64,000 nt of DNA, taken from an uncultured Bacteroidota bacterium (GTDB lineage: Bacteria > Bacteroidota > Bacteroidia > AKYH767-A > OLB10). Below, in pieces: positions 38,097 through 46,415 of the stretch; position 1 is the first letter of the stretch, and every line of letters begins with the position of its first letter. The position numbers and the translations under genes were made by a program. A model generated the notes under the pieces. It was not told the DNA's origin. It did not search any database and saw nothing but the letters and a program-made list of their open reading frames with translations. Where the stretch lies: the NCBI GenBank assembly GCA_900696575.1, contig CAADHD010000023.1, positions 1 to 64,000 on the forward strand, written 5' to 3'.

Positions 38097-38540
38097 TTAA
38101 TAATGAATCACTTCGCCATAGGCAGCGGCCACGGCTTCCATGATGGCTTCGCTTTTGATAGGATACGGTTGAGATAACGCTGATGCCGGAGCAAAAAATC
38201 CGCCCATTCAGCCGCCAATCAATGTAGTGGTCTCCGGTCTGAGCGCATCCAACAGCGAGATGACGAAGTCTGAGGCAGGAGACCGCAAGTCCACTCTCCG
38301 GTAGTCGAAGTCATCGCTAAGGCCGAAACCGGTACGATCAACTGCATACAGGTGCAGATCTGATGGCAGCGATGCCAGCAGTGTCGTCCAGTTCACCGCT
38401 TCACCATCTCCGCCATGCAAGATGACGATCCGTTCACCACTGCCAATGTCAAGGAAGGATGTCTGCATAGCCGGTTTCTTGAGGGCTACGAATCGTGATG
38501 TCGCTTTGACAAAAGAATAACTCAATAATTGAGTTTGCAA
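38097..38540 (-). pseudogene. Alpha/beta hydrolase with TGA at the nucleophile position
   Basis: The frame from 38540 encodes the N-terminal half of an alpha/beta hydrolase: FLDIGSGERIVILHGGDGE (oxyanion strand and loop), LYAVDRTGFGLSD and DALRPETTTLIGG. It then meets TGA at 38208-38210, followed in frame by MGGFFAPASALSQ, up to TAA at 38097-38099. The family elbow is GxSxG, here GG-stop-MGG, so the stop stands at the catalytic Ser. TCA to TGA is one change. The part after residue ~130 is too short for the usual His-bearing half, so the gene is also truncated. GC looks higher than neighbours, suggesting transfer. The bases from 37907 to 38096 hold no gene that I see. Confidence 0.7.
38519..38535. 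repeat. Short inverted repeat upstream of the hydrolase remnant
   Basis: AACTCAAT-A-ATTGAGTT, eight-base arms around one base, just at the 5' end of the hydrolase pseudogene. It could be an old operator; small enough to be chance. Confidence 0.35.
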
Positions 38541-38611
38541 CTGTTCGAATTTAGGATTACTTATTATACAACAGAGGAGTGTGGTCTAAGATTAATCTAC
38601 AGTTTTGAGCT

Positions 38612-39730
38612 TTACCCAATCATTACCGGCATAACCAGCATGAGGATATCACGCCCGTTGGCTTTTTCATCAACTGGTGTTATAAGTCCTGCACGGTTAG
38701 GCAATGACATTTCGAGGTTTACCATTTCCTCATCAAGATTGCTAAGCATGTCAATAAGAAAGCGTGCATTAAAAGCAATTTCAATATCATCACCGTTGTA
38801 TTCGCAGCTTAAGCGCTCGGCAGCTTCGTTGCTCAAATCGGGGTCTTCGGCAAGCACATTCAGTTCGCTGCCTGCAATTTTAAAACGTACCTGATGCGAT
38901 GATTTGTTTGAGAAGATAGAAACCCTTCGTATGGAGTTCAGAAAAGTTACACGGTCAATGGTCATTTTATTAGGGTTATCTGCCGGTATTACGGCTTCGT
39001 AATTGGGGTACTTGCCTTCAATAAGGCGGCAAATAAGTCTGAAGTTATCAAAAGAGAAAACGGCATTCGTTTCGTTAAAGTGAATGTTTACTTTAACATC
39101 TTCATTGGGCAAGGTGCTTTTAATAAGGTTAAGCGGCTTTTTAGGAATAATCATTACTGATTCTTTTTTAGACTTCACATCGCTTCTGCGGTAACGCACC
39201 AAGCGGTGAGCATCGGTAGCAACAAACGTAAGGTTATCGTTGCCAAGGTGGCAGTAAACGCCAGACATTACGGGGCGCATATCGTCATTGCCCGTTGCAA
39301 AGATGGTTTTGTTAATGGCTTCAGCCAGCACTTTAGAAGGAAGGTCAATGCTGCTGCCTTTTTCAATGGTAGGGAATCGCGGAAATTCATCACCGTCAAA
39401 ACCGGCAAGGCGGTATTTACCAAAGTCGCTGTTAATTTCAATACTTTGCTTTTTTAGGTCAACACTGAAGGTGATAGGCTGTTCGGGCAATGTCTTAAGC
39501 GTATCGAGAAGCAGGCGGGCAGGTATGGCTACTTTACAGGGTTCCTTGGCTTCTACTTCGAGCGAAGTGGTAAGTGTGGTTTCAAGGTCGCTGGCAGAGA
39601 GTGTAAGCTGTGTACCTTTTACTTCAAATAAGAAATTGTCAAGAATGGGAAGGGGATTGTTGCCTGTAAGCACACCGCCTACCGATTGCAAATGTTTTAA
39701 TAAAGCTGAACTGGAAACAATAAATTTCAT
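38612..39730 (-). CDS. dnaN: DNA polymerase III beta sliding clamp
   Basis: Ring-shaped processivity factor, dimer of three-domain chains. Family stretches: MKFIVSSSALLKHLQSVGGVL, ILDNFLFEVKGTQLTLSASDLET, FATGNDDMRPVMSGV, TDAHRLVRYR and, at the C-terminus, LMLVMPVMIG. Length of 372 residues is standard. It has its own promoter element at 39774-39781. dnaA is not beside it, as is usual in Bacteroidota. Confidence 0.97.
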   Translation of the reverse strand: MKFIVSSSALLKHLQSVGGVLTGNNPLPILDNFLFEVKGTQLTLSASDLETTLTTSLEVEAKEPCKVAIPARLLLDTLKTLPEQPITFSVDLKKQSIEINSDFGKYRLAGFDGDEFPRFPTIEKGSSIDLPSKVLAEAINKTIFATGNDDMRPVMSGVYCHLGNDNLTFVATDAHRLVRYRRSDVKSKKESVMIIPKKPLNLIKSTLPNEDVKVNIHFNETNAVFSFDNFRLICRLIEGKYPNYEAVIPADNPNKMTIDRVTFLNSIRRVSIFSNKSSHQVRFKIAGSELNVLAEDPDLSNEAAERLSCEYNGDDIEIAFNARFLIDMLSNLDEEMVNLEMSLPNRAGLITPVDEKANGRDILMLVMPVMIG

Positions 39731-39773
39731 TGCACTAAACGGTTAATCAGGTTATAGATTTTTCAGATGTGGG

Positions 39774-39781
39774 CAAATATA
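39774..39781 (-). promoter_or_regulatory. Promoter -7 element (TATATTTG) of dnaN
   Basis: Exact TAnnTTTG on the minus strand, ending 43 bases before the dnaN ATG. Confidence 0.5.
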
Positions 39782-39815
39782 TGGTAAAGCAAAGTTGACA
39801 GATTGCGCTTGTTAA

Positions 39816-40829
39816 CTACTTCTTAAAAATAAGGAAGTCGTCTGGTGTGCGCATCAGTTTTCCGAATACAAAATACTGTGCAAGGAAGGTTTGCGGTAGC
39901 GAATCTATTTCAAGGTAAAAGCGGTCGGGGTCATAGGGAGTCCGGGAGGGGTCTTGCTTTATCCAGTCGTCATCATCCGATTCCGGACGCGGTTTTCTGA
40001 ACAACCTGGCGGTTCGCTGTTCTCCGTTTTTGTTTTTCAGAGTCATGATCATCATGAGCCCTGCCTGTTTTGCCGAATCAATCTGATGATTGGTTGATTG
40101 AAGCTCGCGCTCGTAATTAATATCGCGGAAGTTGTTTACATAATTCAGCAGTTTTTCTTCCGAAACATTCTCGATTTTTTTTCCTGAAGGATAAGTATGC
40201 AGTTCAAAGGAGTTATTATGATGAACAATCACAAAAGACTTTTCGGGAATTAAAAGATTTTCAACCGTAATGGAAGCAATCTCTTCAGGAAGATAGCTGA
40301 AGATGTTTTTCTTCAACCATGATTTAATATCGGTGTTATACCTGATGTTCAGAAAACCGTTAAAACCAGGTATATGCATGGCAAAGGCAGTGGAAGAGTT
40401 TTCGAGGTACATGTAAGTGCCCATCTGATCCTGCGTTTCATGGCCCACATAGTAGGTTTTGAGTTTTTTGTCTTTCGCATAAAGTTCCACTTTAATGCCG
40501 GTAGCAGCCATTTGTTTCATAATGTTATTGTAAGCTGCTTTGGCCACCGGATGACGCACTTCAATGTTCTTTATGGCATCAAGCAGAAACACTACATTAG
40601 GCTGAAGGGCGGGTTTACCGTTGGCAGTCCATCCGTTGTTTGTACGCTCAAGTAGCACAGATCTACCGAATTTATCAGCAAGGAATATTCTGGTGATGGA
40701 AGCGGTATCGGCAACGGCAAAATCGCTGAGTTCGCTTCTTAAAGTTGAGGAAGGTGAGTTTCTGAAAAACCAGGCTGTTACCGCAATCAAAGCAACAAGG
40801 ATGATGAGAAGGAATACGTTTCGTTTCAA
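39816..40829 (-). CDS. DUF4340 domain-containing membrane-anchored protein
   Basis: A 337-residue protein with an N-terminal membrane anchor (FLLIILVALIAVTAWFF) and a periplasmic region with DUF4340 features (ITRIFLADKFGRSVLLERTNNGWTANGKP, VGHETQDQMGTYMYLENS). DUF4340 is often near ABC-type gliding or export genes, but none adjoins here. It lies between the beta-helix lipoprotein and dnaN on the same strand. Function unknown. Confidence 0.8.
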   Translation of the reverse strand: MKRNVFLLIILVALIAVTAWFFRNSPSSTLRSELSDFAVADTASITRIFLADKFGRSVLLERTNNGWTANGKPALQPNVVFLLDAIKNIEVRHPVAKAAYNNIMKQMAATGIKVELYAKDKKLKTYYVGHETQDQMGTYMYLENSSTAFAMHIPGFNGFLNIRYNTDIKSWLKKNIFSYLPEEIASITVENLLIPEKSFVIVHHNNSFELHTYPSGKKIENVSEEKLLNYVNNFRDINYERELQSTNHQIDSAKQAGLMMIMTLKNKNGEQRTARLFRKPRPESDDDDWIKQDPSRTPYDPDRFYLEIDSLPQTFLAQYFVFGKLMRTPDDFLIFKK

Positions 40830-40900
40830 TGGCTTCTGTTTTTATGGATTGCAAGTTTAGCGAACAGGAGAGAGTCTGTTTCGTAAATCGAAGTTAAAAT

Positions 40901-42337
40901 CTACTGCCTCTCATAAGCACCAAGGTCAGGAATGGAGCGCGGGTTACCTTTAATGTCGGTTGAAGTGAACGGAGTGATAAAAGTGGCATTGCCTTTATCA
41001 ATACAGAACGAAGTGGGGGTAAGTTCGTAATTGTTGTCTGATGTTTTCTCAAAACCCGGATCCTGGTTTTTAAATATGTTGTCGAAATGGTTTGGGTCTG
41101 AAGTGGAGGTATTGTTATCAACTTTGAGCAGGGTATATGTAAAAAGATGGTTGGATGCAGCACCTGCTTTGAAATCAAGCTCCAGTTCATTACTTACAAG
41201 GCCGTAAATAATACAGTTCTTAAAATCAGCTTTTACTAAATCAACGGCTACAGAGCCCGATGTTGCATTGAAATAATTGTTTAAGTAAACAGCCGGGGCA
41301 TTGCGTTGCGAGCGGGTCCAGTAATTGGCCATGGTGCATTGATTGAATTCATAACTGCCGCCCATAGTTAAAGCCAGCAGGTAATTAGCGCTGTTGGCCA
41401 CTATGGTGTTTGATGCTTCAATAGTATAATCTCTTGCTAAGATGCCAATGCCTGAGGTGTTTCTGATAAAGGTATTGTTCACAATCAGTTTACGCTGATT
41501 GCTGCCGATGGGCGAAAAAAGATTTTCTGCCTGAATGCCTATAAAAGAGTTTTTAATGACGGCATAATTTATTTCATTTTGAATAGATTGATCGCCTTCA
41601 TTGATCCAGATTCTGTCCCATTGGCCGGGCAATTCGGCATAACCGGCTTCGCGTCTTGTTCCTTGAAACACTACCGGTTTATCAACCGTGCCATTCACCT
41701 TTATCTGTCCGTAACGATAAACCCATAAGCCGGAATTCTGATAAAAATGAACCTGTGTTCCTTCTTCAATAAGTAAGGAGCAGGCCGAATCAACAACAGC
41801 ATAACCGTAAACCACATAGGGCAGTGTGTTAGTCCATACCGAATTGCAGGGAAGAATGCTGTATTGCAGCCCGAAGATAGTATTGGTTGGAGTAATAAAG
41901 TTGGCATTCTGCCCGAAGGCGACCAAATCAACATCCTGAATATTTCCATTAGTCTCGAAAAGAATGGAATCTGTTACCAGAAAAGGCGTGAGTGTGTTGT
42001 TCGGGTCAATAGTAACTTCAATAAAAATCCAGAGGCTGTCTTTCTTTCCGATTTCTACATCAGTAAAATTCCGGCCGGGCACACCGTCAACATTCAAACG
42101 GTAAGGCGAATTACTTCCCTGACCTAAGCGAATGGAAGAAATTTTAATGGGTTTGCTTTCGTTGTTATAAACAAGCAGGAATTCTGTTGTTGACCCCAGA
42201 GTTGTAAAGATGGTATCAAACATGATGGTGTCAGAAGAGAATTCAAGTCTGAAGGATTTATCAGAATTAAAGTCATCTTCTTTTTTACAGGCAAACAGAA
42301 GGGCCGTCAACAGAAACAAAAACGGAGTAAATCTCAT
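40901..42337 (-). CDS. Surface lipoprotein with right-handed beta-helix
   Basis: A 478-residue lipoprotein. The lipobox LLFAC gives Cys at ~17, followed by KKEDD, an acidic run like the lipoprotein export signals that send Bacteroidota lipoproteins to the cell surface. The N-terminal third is beta-sandwich-like (DTIMFDTIFTTLGSTTEFLLVYN). The rest has the parallel beta-helix pattern (GIQAENLFS, IVNNTFIRNTSGIGILAR, ASNTIVANSANYLLAL) ending with NPRSIPDLGAYE, as in choice-of-anchor/pectate-lyase-like proteins. A -7 element lies only seven bases from ATG. Ligand unknown. Confidence 0.85.
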   Translation of the reverse strand: MRFTPFLFLLTALLFACKKEDDFNSDKSFRLEFSSDTIMFDTIFTTLGSTTEFLLVYNNESKPIKISSIRLGQGSNSPYRLNVDGVPGRNFTDVEIGKKDSLWIFIEVTIDPNNTLTPFLVTDSILFETNGNIQDVDLVAFGQNANFITPTNTIFGLQYSILPCNSVWTNTLPYVVYGYAVVDSACSLLIEEGTQVHFYQNSGLWVYRYGQIKVNGTVDKPVVFQGTRREAGYAELPGQWDRIWINEGDQSIQNEINYAVIKNSFIGIQAENLFSPIGSNQRKLIVNNTFIRNTSGIGILARDYTIEASNTIVANSANYLLALTMGGSYEFNQCTMANYWTRSQRNAPAVYLNNYFNATSGSVAVDLVKADFKNCIIYGLVSNELELDFKAGAASNHLFTYTLLKVDNNTSTSDPNHFDNIFKNQDPGFEKTSDNNYELTPTSFCIDKGNATFITPFTSTDIKGNPRSIPDLGAYERQ

Positions 42338-42344
42338 GTGCGGG

Positions 42345-42352
42345 CAAATATA
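42345..42352 (-). promoter_or_regulatory. Promoter -7 element (TATATTTG), almost leaderless
   Basis: Exact TAnnTTTG on the minus strand with seven bases between it and the lipoprotein ATG at 42337, so transcription would start at or next to the start codon. Confidence 0.5.
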
Positions 42353-42521
42353 AAGGGAAGGAGATGCGTGTTGAGATTAAACGGAAATTTCAAATGGTTA
42401 GCATATTTTCAATCTCCGATAATGCTGTAAAATTTAATTGTATCGAGGTCGGCTCCCTTTAAGGACAGAGTGTGCGTGAAGGAAAGCAACTTGTAGAGTT
42501 TAAATTTTTACAAGAGAACTT

Positions 42522-43028
42522 TCAATAACTTACTAACCTGAATTCTCCGTTGGTAACCGTGTAAACGGTTCCTGTAGAAGAATCAGTGCAAGTAAAACTG
42601 AAAGTACCTTCCACAATTTTCTGAAGCGGGTTAACGGAAGTAAGCCTGATAGTTCCGCTGTTGAGTACCACAAAAGAACTAATGTCGCTTACATAGCCTG
42701 ATGAAGGGTCAAGCGCATATTCGCCAACGGCAAGCGGGCCGGTATAAACAAGCTGAACGGAAGGATAGAAGGATGATTTGCGAATTCCTCTCAAATTAAA
42801 TATCTGGCTTCCTGTGTTGTAAGAAGCAGTGGTAGTATCAGCTTCCCATGTTGTACCATTAACGGTTGCTTTCATAACAGGCTGACATTTAAATGGACAA
42901 ATACCTCCGCAATCAACACCAGCTTCGTTTTGATTCTGGATTTTGTCAAAACAGCTTTCACGAACCGGTTGTTCGTCTTTGCATGCTGCAAAGGCAAGAA
43001 TGAATAAAAAACTTACAAATCGTCTCAT
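42522..43028 (-). CDS. Lipoprotein with DCGG cysteine motif
   Basis: A 168-residue lipoprotein of unknown family. The signal MRRFVSFLFILAFAAC ends with the lipid Cys followed by KDEQ, which resembles a surface-export signal. A Cys-rich stretch follows (SCFDKIQNQNEAGVDCGGIC, with C...C), a short calcium- or disulfide-stabilised motif common in Bacteroidota surface proteins. The remainder is beta-rich (ATVNGTTWEADTTTASY, GTIRLTSVNP, VEGTFSFTCTDSS) and resembles the DUF6252-like/extracellular ligand folds. The start at 43028 is preferred to ATG 43040, which overlaps the previous stop. Confidence 0.7.
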   Translation of the reverse strand: MRRFVSFLFILAFAACKDEQPVRESCFDKIQNQNEAGVDCGGICPFKCQPVMKATVNGTTWEADTTTASYNTGSQIFNLRGIRKSSFYPSVQLVYTGPLAVGEYALDPSSGYVSDISSFVVLNSGTIRLTSVNPLQKIVEGTFSFTCTDSSTGTVYTVTNGEFRLVSY

Positions 43029-43039
43029 CATTATTGTCA

Positions 43040-43441
43040 TTATTGTACCTGCAGGATAATCTCTTTTATACCGGTATTGCCGTCAGCATCGGTAACGGTG
43101 AATTTATATTTTTCCCTTCCGCTTTCTGTGCGTGTGGTAAACTGATAATCGCGGCTGAAGTTCTCGCCTTCATTGCTCAACAGTGTATAAATGTAAACCT
43201 GCTGATACTCGAAGTTGTCATAAGCCTGATATACGGTGAATGTTTTAAGAGTGGCTTTATTTTTCTTTGCTGTTACGCCTATGGTAATCTGATTGCTTTT
43301 GCCTACCGTAGTATTTGATGAAACATACCCCATACCTTCTTTAAAAGAAACTTCGGGCAGTTCGGGGTCTTTTTCTTTTTTGCACGATACTGTTAGCGAT
43401 ATCATCAATAACAGCAACAGAGAAGAAATTATTTTTTTCAT
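43040..43441 (-). CDS. Small surface lipoprotein, unknown function
   Basis: A 133-residue lipoprotein. The signal MKKIISSLLLLLMISLTVSC has its Cys at residue 20 and is followed by KKEKDPE. The remainder looks like an Ig-like beta-sandwich (SNQITIGVTAKKNKATLKTFTVYQAY, YKFTVTDADGNTGIKEIILQV). Its stop touches the upstream end of the next gene, so they form an operon. Its -7 element is at 43461-43468. Function unknown. Confidence 0.7.
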   Translation of the reverse strand: MKKIISSLLLLLMISLTVSCKKEKDPELPEVSFKEGMGYVSSNTTVGKSNQITIGVTAKKNKATLKTFTVYQAYDNFEYQQVYIYTLLSNEGENFSRDYQFTTRTESGREKYKFTVTDADGNTGIKEIILQVQ

Positions 43442-43460
43442 GGCAGAATGAATAAGAACT

Positions 43461-43468
43461 CAAAATTA
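43461..43468 (-). promoter_or_regulatory. Promoter -7 element (TAATTTTG)
   Basis: Exact TAnnTTTG on the minus strand, 19 bases before the lipoprotein ATG at 43441, in the gap shared with divergent rsmE. Confidence 0.5.
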
Positions 43469-43504
43469 GCAAACCATCATCAATTACAGTATTAACTTAG
43501 GCGC

Positions 43505-44209
43505 ATGAAATTTTTCTACTGCGAGCAAATTACGGATTCACCGGCTTTTCTGAGCAGGGATGAATCCTATCACTGCTTTAAAGTTTTGCGCATGAGAAAA
43601 GGAGCCAGTATTTTGGTTACCGATGGAAAAGGTAATGCAGCCGAAGCCATCATTCTTAACTGCCATCCTGAAAAAACAGAATTACAGATTTCAAGACACA
43701 TTCAGTTAAACAGCGATCCTTTTTACCGCTTACACATTGCCATTTCACCTCTGAAAAACACCGACAGGTTTGAATGGTTTGCAGAAAAAGCTACCGAGTT
43801 AGGAGTAAATGAAATTACACCGCTTATTTGCAGCCGTACCGAAAAGAAATCAGTCAATACAGAAAGGCTTAAGAAAAACGTTCTTGCAGCCTTAAAACAA
43901 TCTATGCGTTGTATTTTACCGGAGGTGCATCCGCCAACTGAGTTTAAAGATTTTATCAATCAACAGTCAATTGGCGGAGTAAAATTCATGTGTACTCAAG
44001 GTGCTGATTCTTCAATACAATCTATTTTAAAAAATCAAAACAAAATTACCGTTCTAATCGGCCCTGAAGGCGATTTTACTGATGAAGAACTGGCAATGGC
44101 CATGAAATCAGGATTCAGAGCCGCTAATCTTGGAACGACCCGGTTACGTACCGAAACAGCAGGCATTTATATTTGCGCTGCTGCGAAAACACTTTTGTCT
44201 GCGCCATGA
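43505..44209 (+). CDS. rsmE: 16S rRNA (uracil-1498-N3)-methyltransferase
   Basis: A SPOUT-fold methyltransferase of 234 residues acting on 16S rRNA. Family features: HCFKVLRMRKGASILVTDGKG (N-terminal PUA-like part), AEKATELGVNEITPLICSRTEKK, LIGPEGDFTDEE and LGTTRLRTETAGI, the SAM-binding knot. The next gene's ATG overlaps its stop (ATGA). Confidence 0.95.
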   Translation: MKFFYCEQITDSPAFLSRDESYHCFKVLRMRKGASILVTDGKGNAAEAIILNCHPEKTELQISRHIQLNSDPFYRLHIAISPLKNTDRFEWFAEKATELGVNEITPLICSRTEKKSVNTERLKKNVLAALKQSMRCILPEVHPPTEFKDFINQQSIGGVKFMCTQGADSSIQSILKNQNKITVLIGPEGDFTDEELAMAMKSGFRAANLGTTRLRTETAGIYICAAAKTLLSAP

Positions 44210-44850
44210 TTCGGTTTCTCTTTATTTTCCTTTTGATTAATTCATTTGCATTTGCCCAGCCGCGCATAGCCGTTATGAAATACAACGGTGGAGGCGATTG
44301 GTATGCCAATCTGGCCACCTCTCTTCCCAATCTTATCAGGTTCTGCAATCAACATCTTGGAACAAACCTAAATCCCGAACAAGGCATTGTTGAAGCCGGA
44401 AGCCCTGAGTTGTTTAACTATCCATTTGTTCATCTTACAGGACATGGAAACATCGTTTTCAGCAACGAAGAAGCGCGTAACATCAGAAAGTATTTAATGG
44501 GCGGAGGTTTTCTTCACATCTCCGACAATTATGGCATGGATAAATTCATCCGTCCTCAGATGAAATTAGTTTTTCCTGAGCTTGACTTTGTGGAGTTGCC
44601 TTTCAATCATCCGGTTTATCATCAGAAGTATTCTTTTCCTAACGGACTGCCGAAGATTCATGAACATGACGGAAAATCTCCGCAGGGTTTCGGGCTATTC
44701 TGGAACGGAAGATTGGTTTGCTTTTATGATTTTGAATGCGATCTGGGCGATGGTTGGGAAGATCCGGATGTGCATAAAGACTCACCCGAAACAAGGCAAA
44801 AGGCCCTGCGGATGGGAGCCAACCTTATTCAATTTGCCTTTACTCAATAA
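44206..44850 (+). CDS. DUF4159 domain-containing secreted protein
   Basis: A 214-residue protein with signal peptide MIRFLFIFLLINSFAFA, then the DUF4159 pattern (AVMKYNGGGDWYAN, LFNYPFVHLTGHGNIVFS, YLMGGGFLHISDNYGMDKFIRPQM, ELPFNHPVYH). The domain has a class I glutamine-amidotransferase-like fold in known members. It overlaps rsmE by four bases; ATG 44206 is preferred to the upstream frame start at 44173, which would remove the signal peptide's position at the N-terminus. Role unknown. Confidence 0.8.
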   Translation: MIRFLFIFLLINSFAFAQPRIAVMKYNGGGDWYANLATSLPNLIRFCNQHLGTNLNPEQGIVEAGSPELFNYPFVHLTGHGNIVFSNEEARNIRKYLMGGGFLHISDNYGMDKFIRPQMKLVFPELDFVELPFNHPVYHQKYSFPNGLPKIHEHDGKSPQGFGLFWNGRLVCFYDFECDLGDGWEDPDVHKDSPETRQKALRMGANLIQFAFTQ

Positions 44851-44880
44851 CGGTTTTGCTGCGGGCATGAAGATTATGCC

Positions 44881-44888
44881 TACTTTTG
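44881..44888 (+). promoter_or_regulatory. Promoter -7 element (TACTTTTG) of guaB, with TTTG 22 bases upstream
   Basis: Exact TAnnTTTG ending 25 bases before ATG 44914. A TTTG at 44855-44858 lies 22 bases before it, a spacing that fits the -33 box, making this the best full promoter in the window. Confidence 0.6.
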
Positions 44889-44913
44889 ACCGCCAATAAA
44901 CAGTTACTGCCCA

Positions 44914-46380
44914 ATGAGTACAACCGAAAAGTTTATTGGTGAAAGCCTTACCTACGATGATGTTCTGCTGATTCCGGCTTATTCGGAAGTGCTTCCGCGC
45001 GAAGTGGACATTAAATCAAAGTTTACAAGCAGTATTCCATTGAATGTGCCTTTTGTATCAGCAGCCATGGATACCGTTACCGAGTCGGCATTAGCCATTG
45101 GTATGGCTCAGGAGGGAGGGATAGGCGTACTGCATAAAAACATGACCATTGAAAAGCAGGCAGCCGAAGTAAGAAAAGTAAAACGCTCCGAAAGCGGAAT
45201 GATACAGGACCCGGTTACGCTCCGCGAAAATGCAACCATTGGCGAAGCGCTGGCCATAATGCGAGAGAATAAAATTGGCGGCATTCCTATTATCAATCAT
45301 AAAAGAAAATTAGTAGGCATACTTACCAACCGCGACCTGAGATTCGAAAAGAACAATAATAAGCTGGTAAATGAAGTAATGACCAAAGACAACCTCATTA
45401 CTGCCAAAGGACCTACTACACTGCAAAAAGCTGAAATTATTCTTCAGCAACATAAGATTGAAAAACTTCCGGTGGTTGATAAAGATGGCTTGCTCATCGG
45501 GTTGATTACTTACAAGGATATTCTGAAATTCAAATCACGACCTAATTCCTGTAAAGATTCGCTTGGCAGGTTGCGTGTAGCGGCTGCTGTTGGTATTACT
45601 GCCGATATGATTGACCGCATTACAGCGCTGGTAAATGCCGGTGTTGACGCTATCGTTATTGATACTGCCCATGCCCATTCTAAAGGAGTGATGGATGCCC
45701 TGAAACGCGCAAGAAAAAATTTCAGCTCTCTTCAAATTGTTGTGGGAAATATAGGTACCGGTGAAGCAGCGAAAATGTTAGTAAAAAATGGAGCCGATGC
45801 GGTGAAAGTGGGTATAGGCCCGGGGTCCATCTGTACCACACGTGTGGTTGCCGGTGTAGGTATTCCGCAGCTTACGGCCGTATATAATGTGGCACAGGCA
45901 ATCAAAAACTCAGGAATACCGGTAATTGCAGATGGAGGCATACGGTTTACAGGCGACATACCCAAAGCTATTGCGGCAGGCGCTGATTGCATCATGGCCG
46001 GTTCGCTGTTTGCCGGAGTAGAAGAGGCACCCGGTGAAACAATGATTTACGAAGGAAGAAAATTCAAAATTATCCGTGGTATGGGTTCTATCGAAGCCAT
46101 GAAAGAAGGCTCTAAAGACCGATACTTTCAGGATGCAGAAGATGATATTAAAAAACTTGTTCCTGAAGGTATTGTTGGCCGTGTGCCGCATAAAGGAAGT
46201 TTATCGGAAGAGATTTATCAGCTTATTGGCGGATTGCGCGCCAGCATGGGTTATTGCGGTGCACGAACTATTGCCGAGTTAAAAAATGCAAAATTTGTTC
46301 GCATTACTCAAAGCGGTGTGCGCGAATCTCATCCTCATGGTGTTACCATTGTGCGTGAAGCACCTAATTACCACCGATGA
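44914..46380 (+). CDS. guaB: Inosine-5'-monophosphate dehydrogenase
   Basis: Cytoplasmic NAD-dependent enzyme converting IMP to XMP, the committed step to GMP. N-terminal [18 protein letters not shown], two CBS domains (~95-205; [44 protein letters not shown]), then the TIM barrel with catalytic Cys in [29 protein letters not shown] and [16 protein letters not shown]. Length of 488 residues is standard. It is monocistronic or with the methyltransferase 35 bases downstream. Confidence 0.97.
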   Translation: MSTTEKFIGESLTYDDVLLIPAYSEVLPREVDIKSKFTSSIPLNVPFVSAAMDTVTESALAIGMAQEGGIGVLHKNMTIEKQAAEVRKVKRSESGMIQDPVTLRENATIGEALAIMRENKIGGIPIINHKRKLVGILTNRDLRFEKNNNKLVNEVMTKDNLITAKGPTTLQKAEIILQQHKIEKLPVVDKDGLLIGLITYKDILKFKSRPNSCKDSLGRLRVAAAVGITADMIDRITALVNAGVDAIVIDTAHAHSKGVMDALKRARKNFSSLQIVVGNIGTGEAAKMLVKNGADAVKVGIGPGSICTTRVVAGVGIPQLTAVYNVAQAIKNSGIPVIADGGIRFTGDIPKAIAAGADCIMAGSLFAGVEEAPGETMIYEGRKFKIIRGMGSIEAMKEGSKDRYFQDAEDDIKKLVPEGIVGRVPHKGSLSEEIYQLIGGLRASMGYCGARTIAELKNAKFVRITQSGVRESHPHGVTIVREAPNYHR

Positions 46381-46415
46381 TAATTTTTTTGAGAATCAAC
46401 TAATATCCATTTACC

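Noticed and set aside
38208-38210. Selenocysteine codon in the hydrolase
   Set aside because: The gene is also too short for a full hydrolase and no selenium genes are in the window; a nonsense mutation is simpler.
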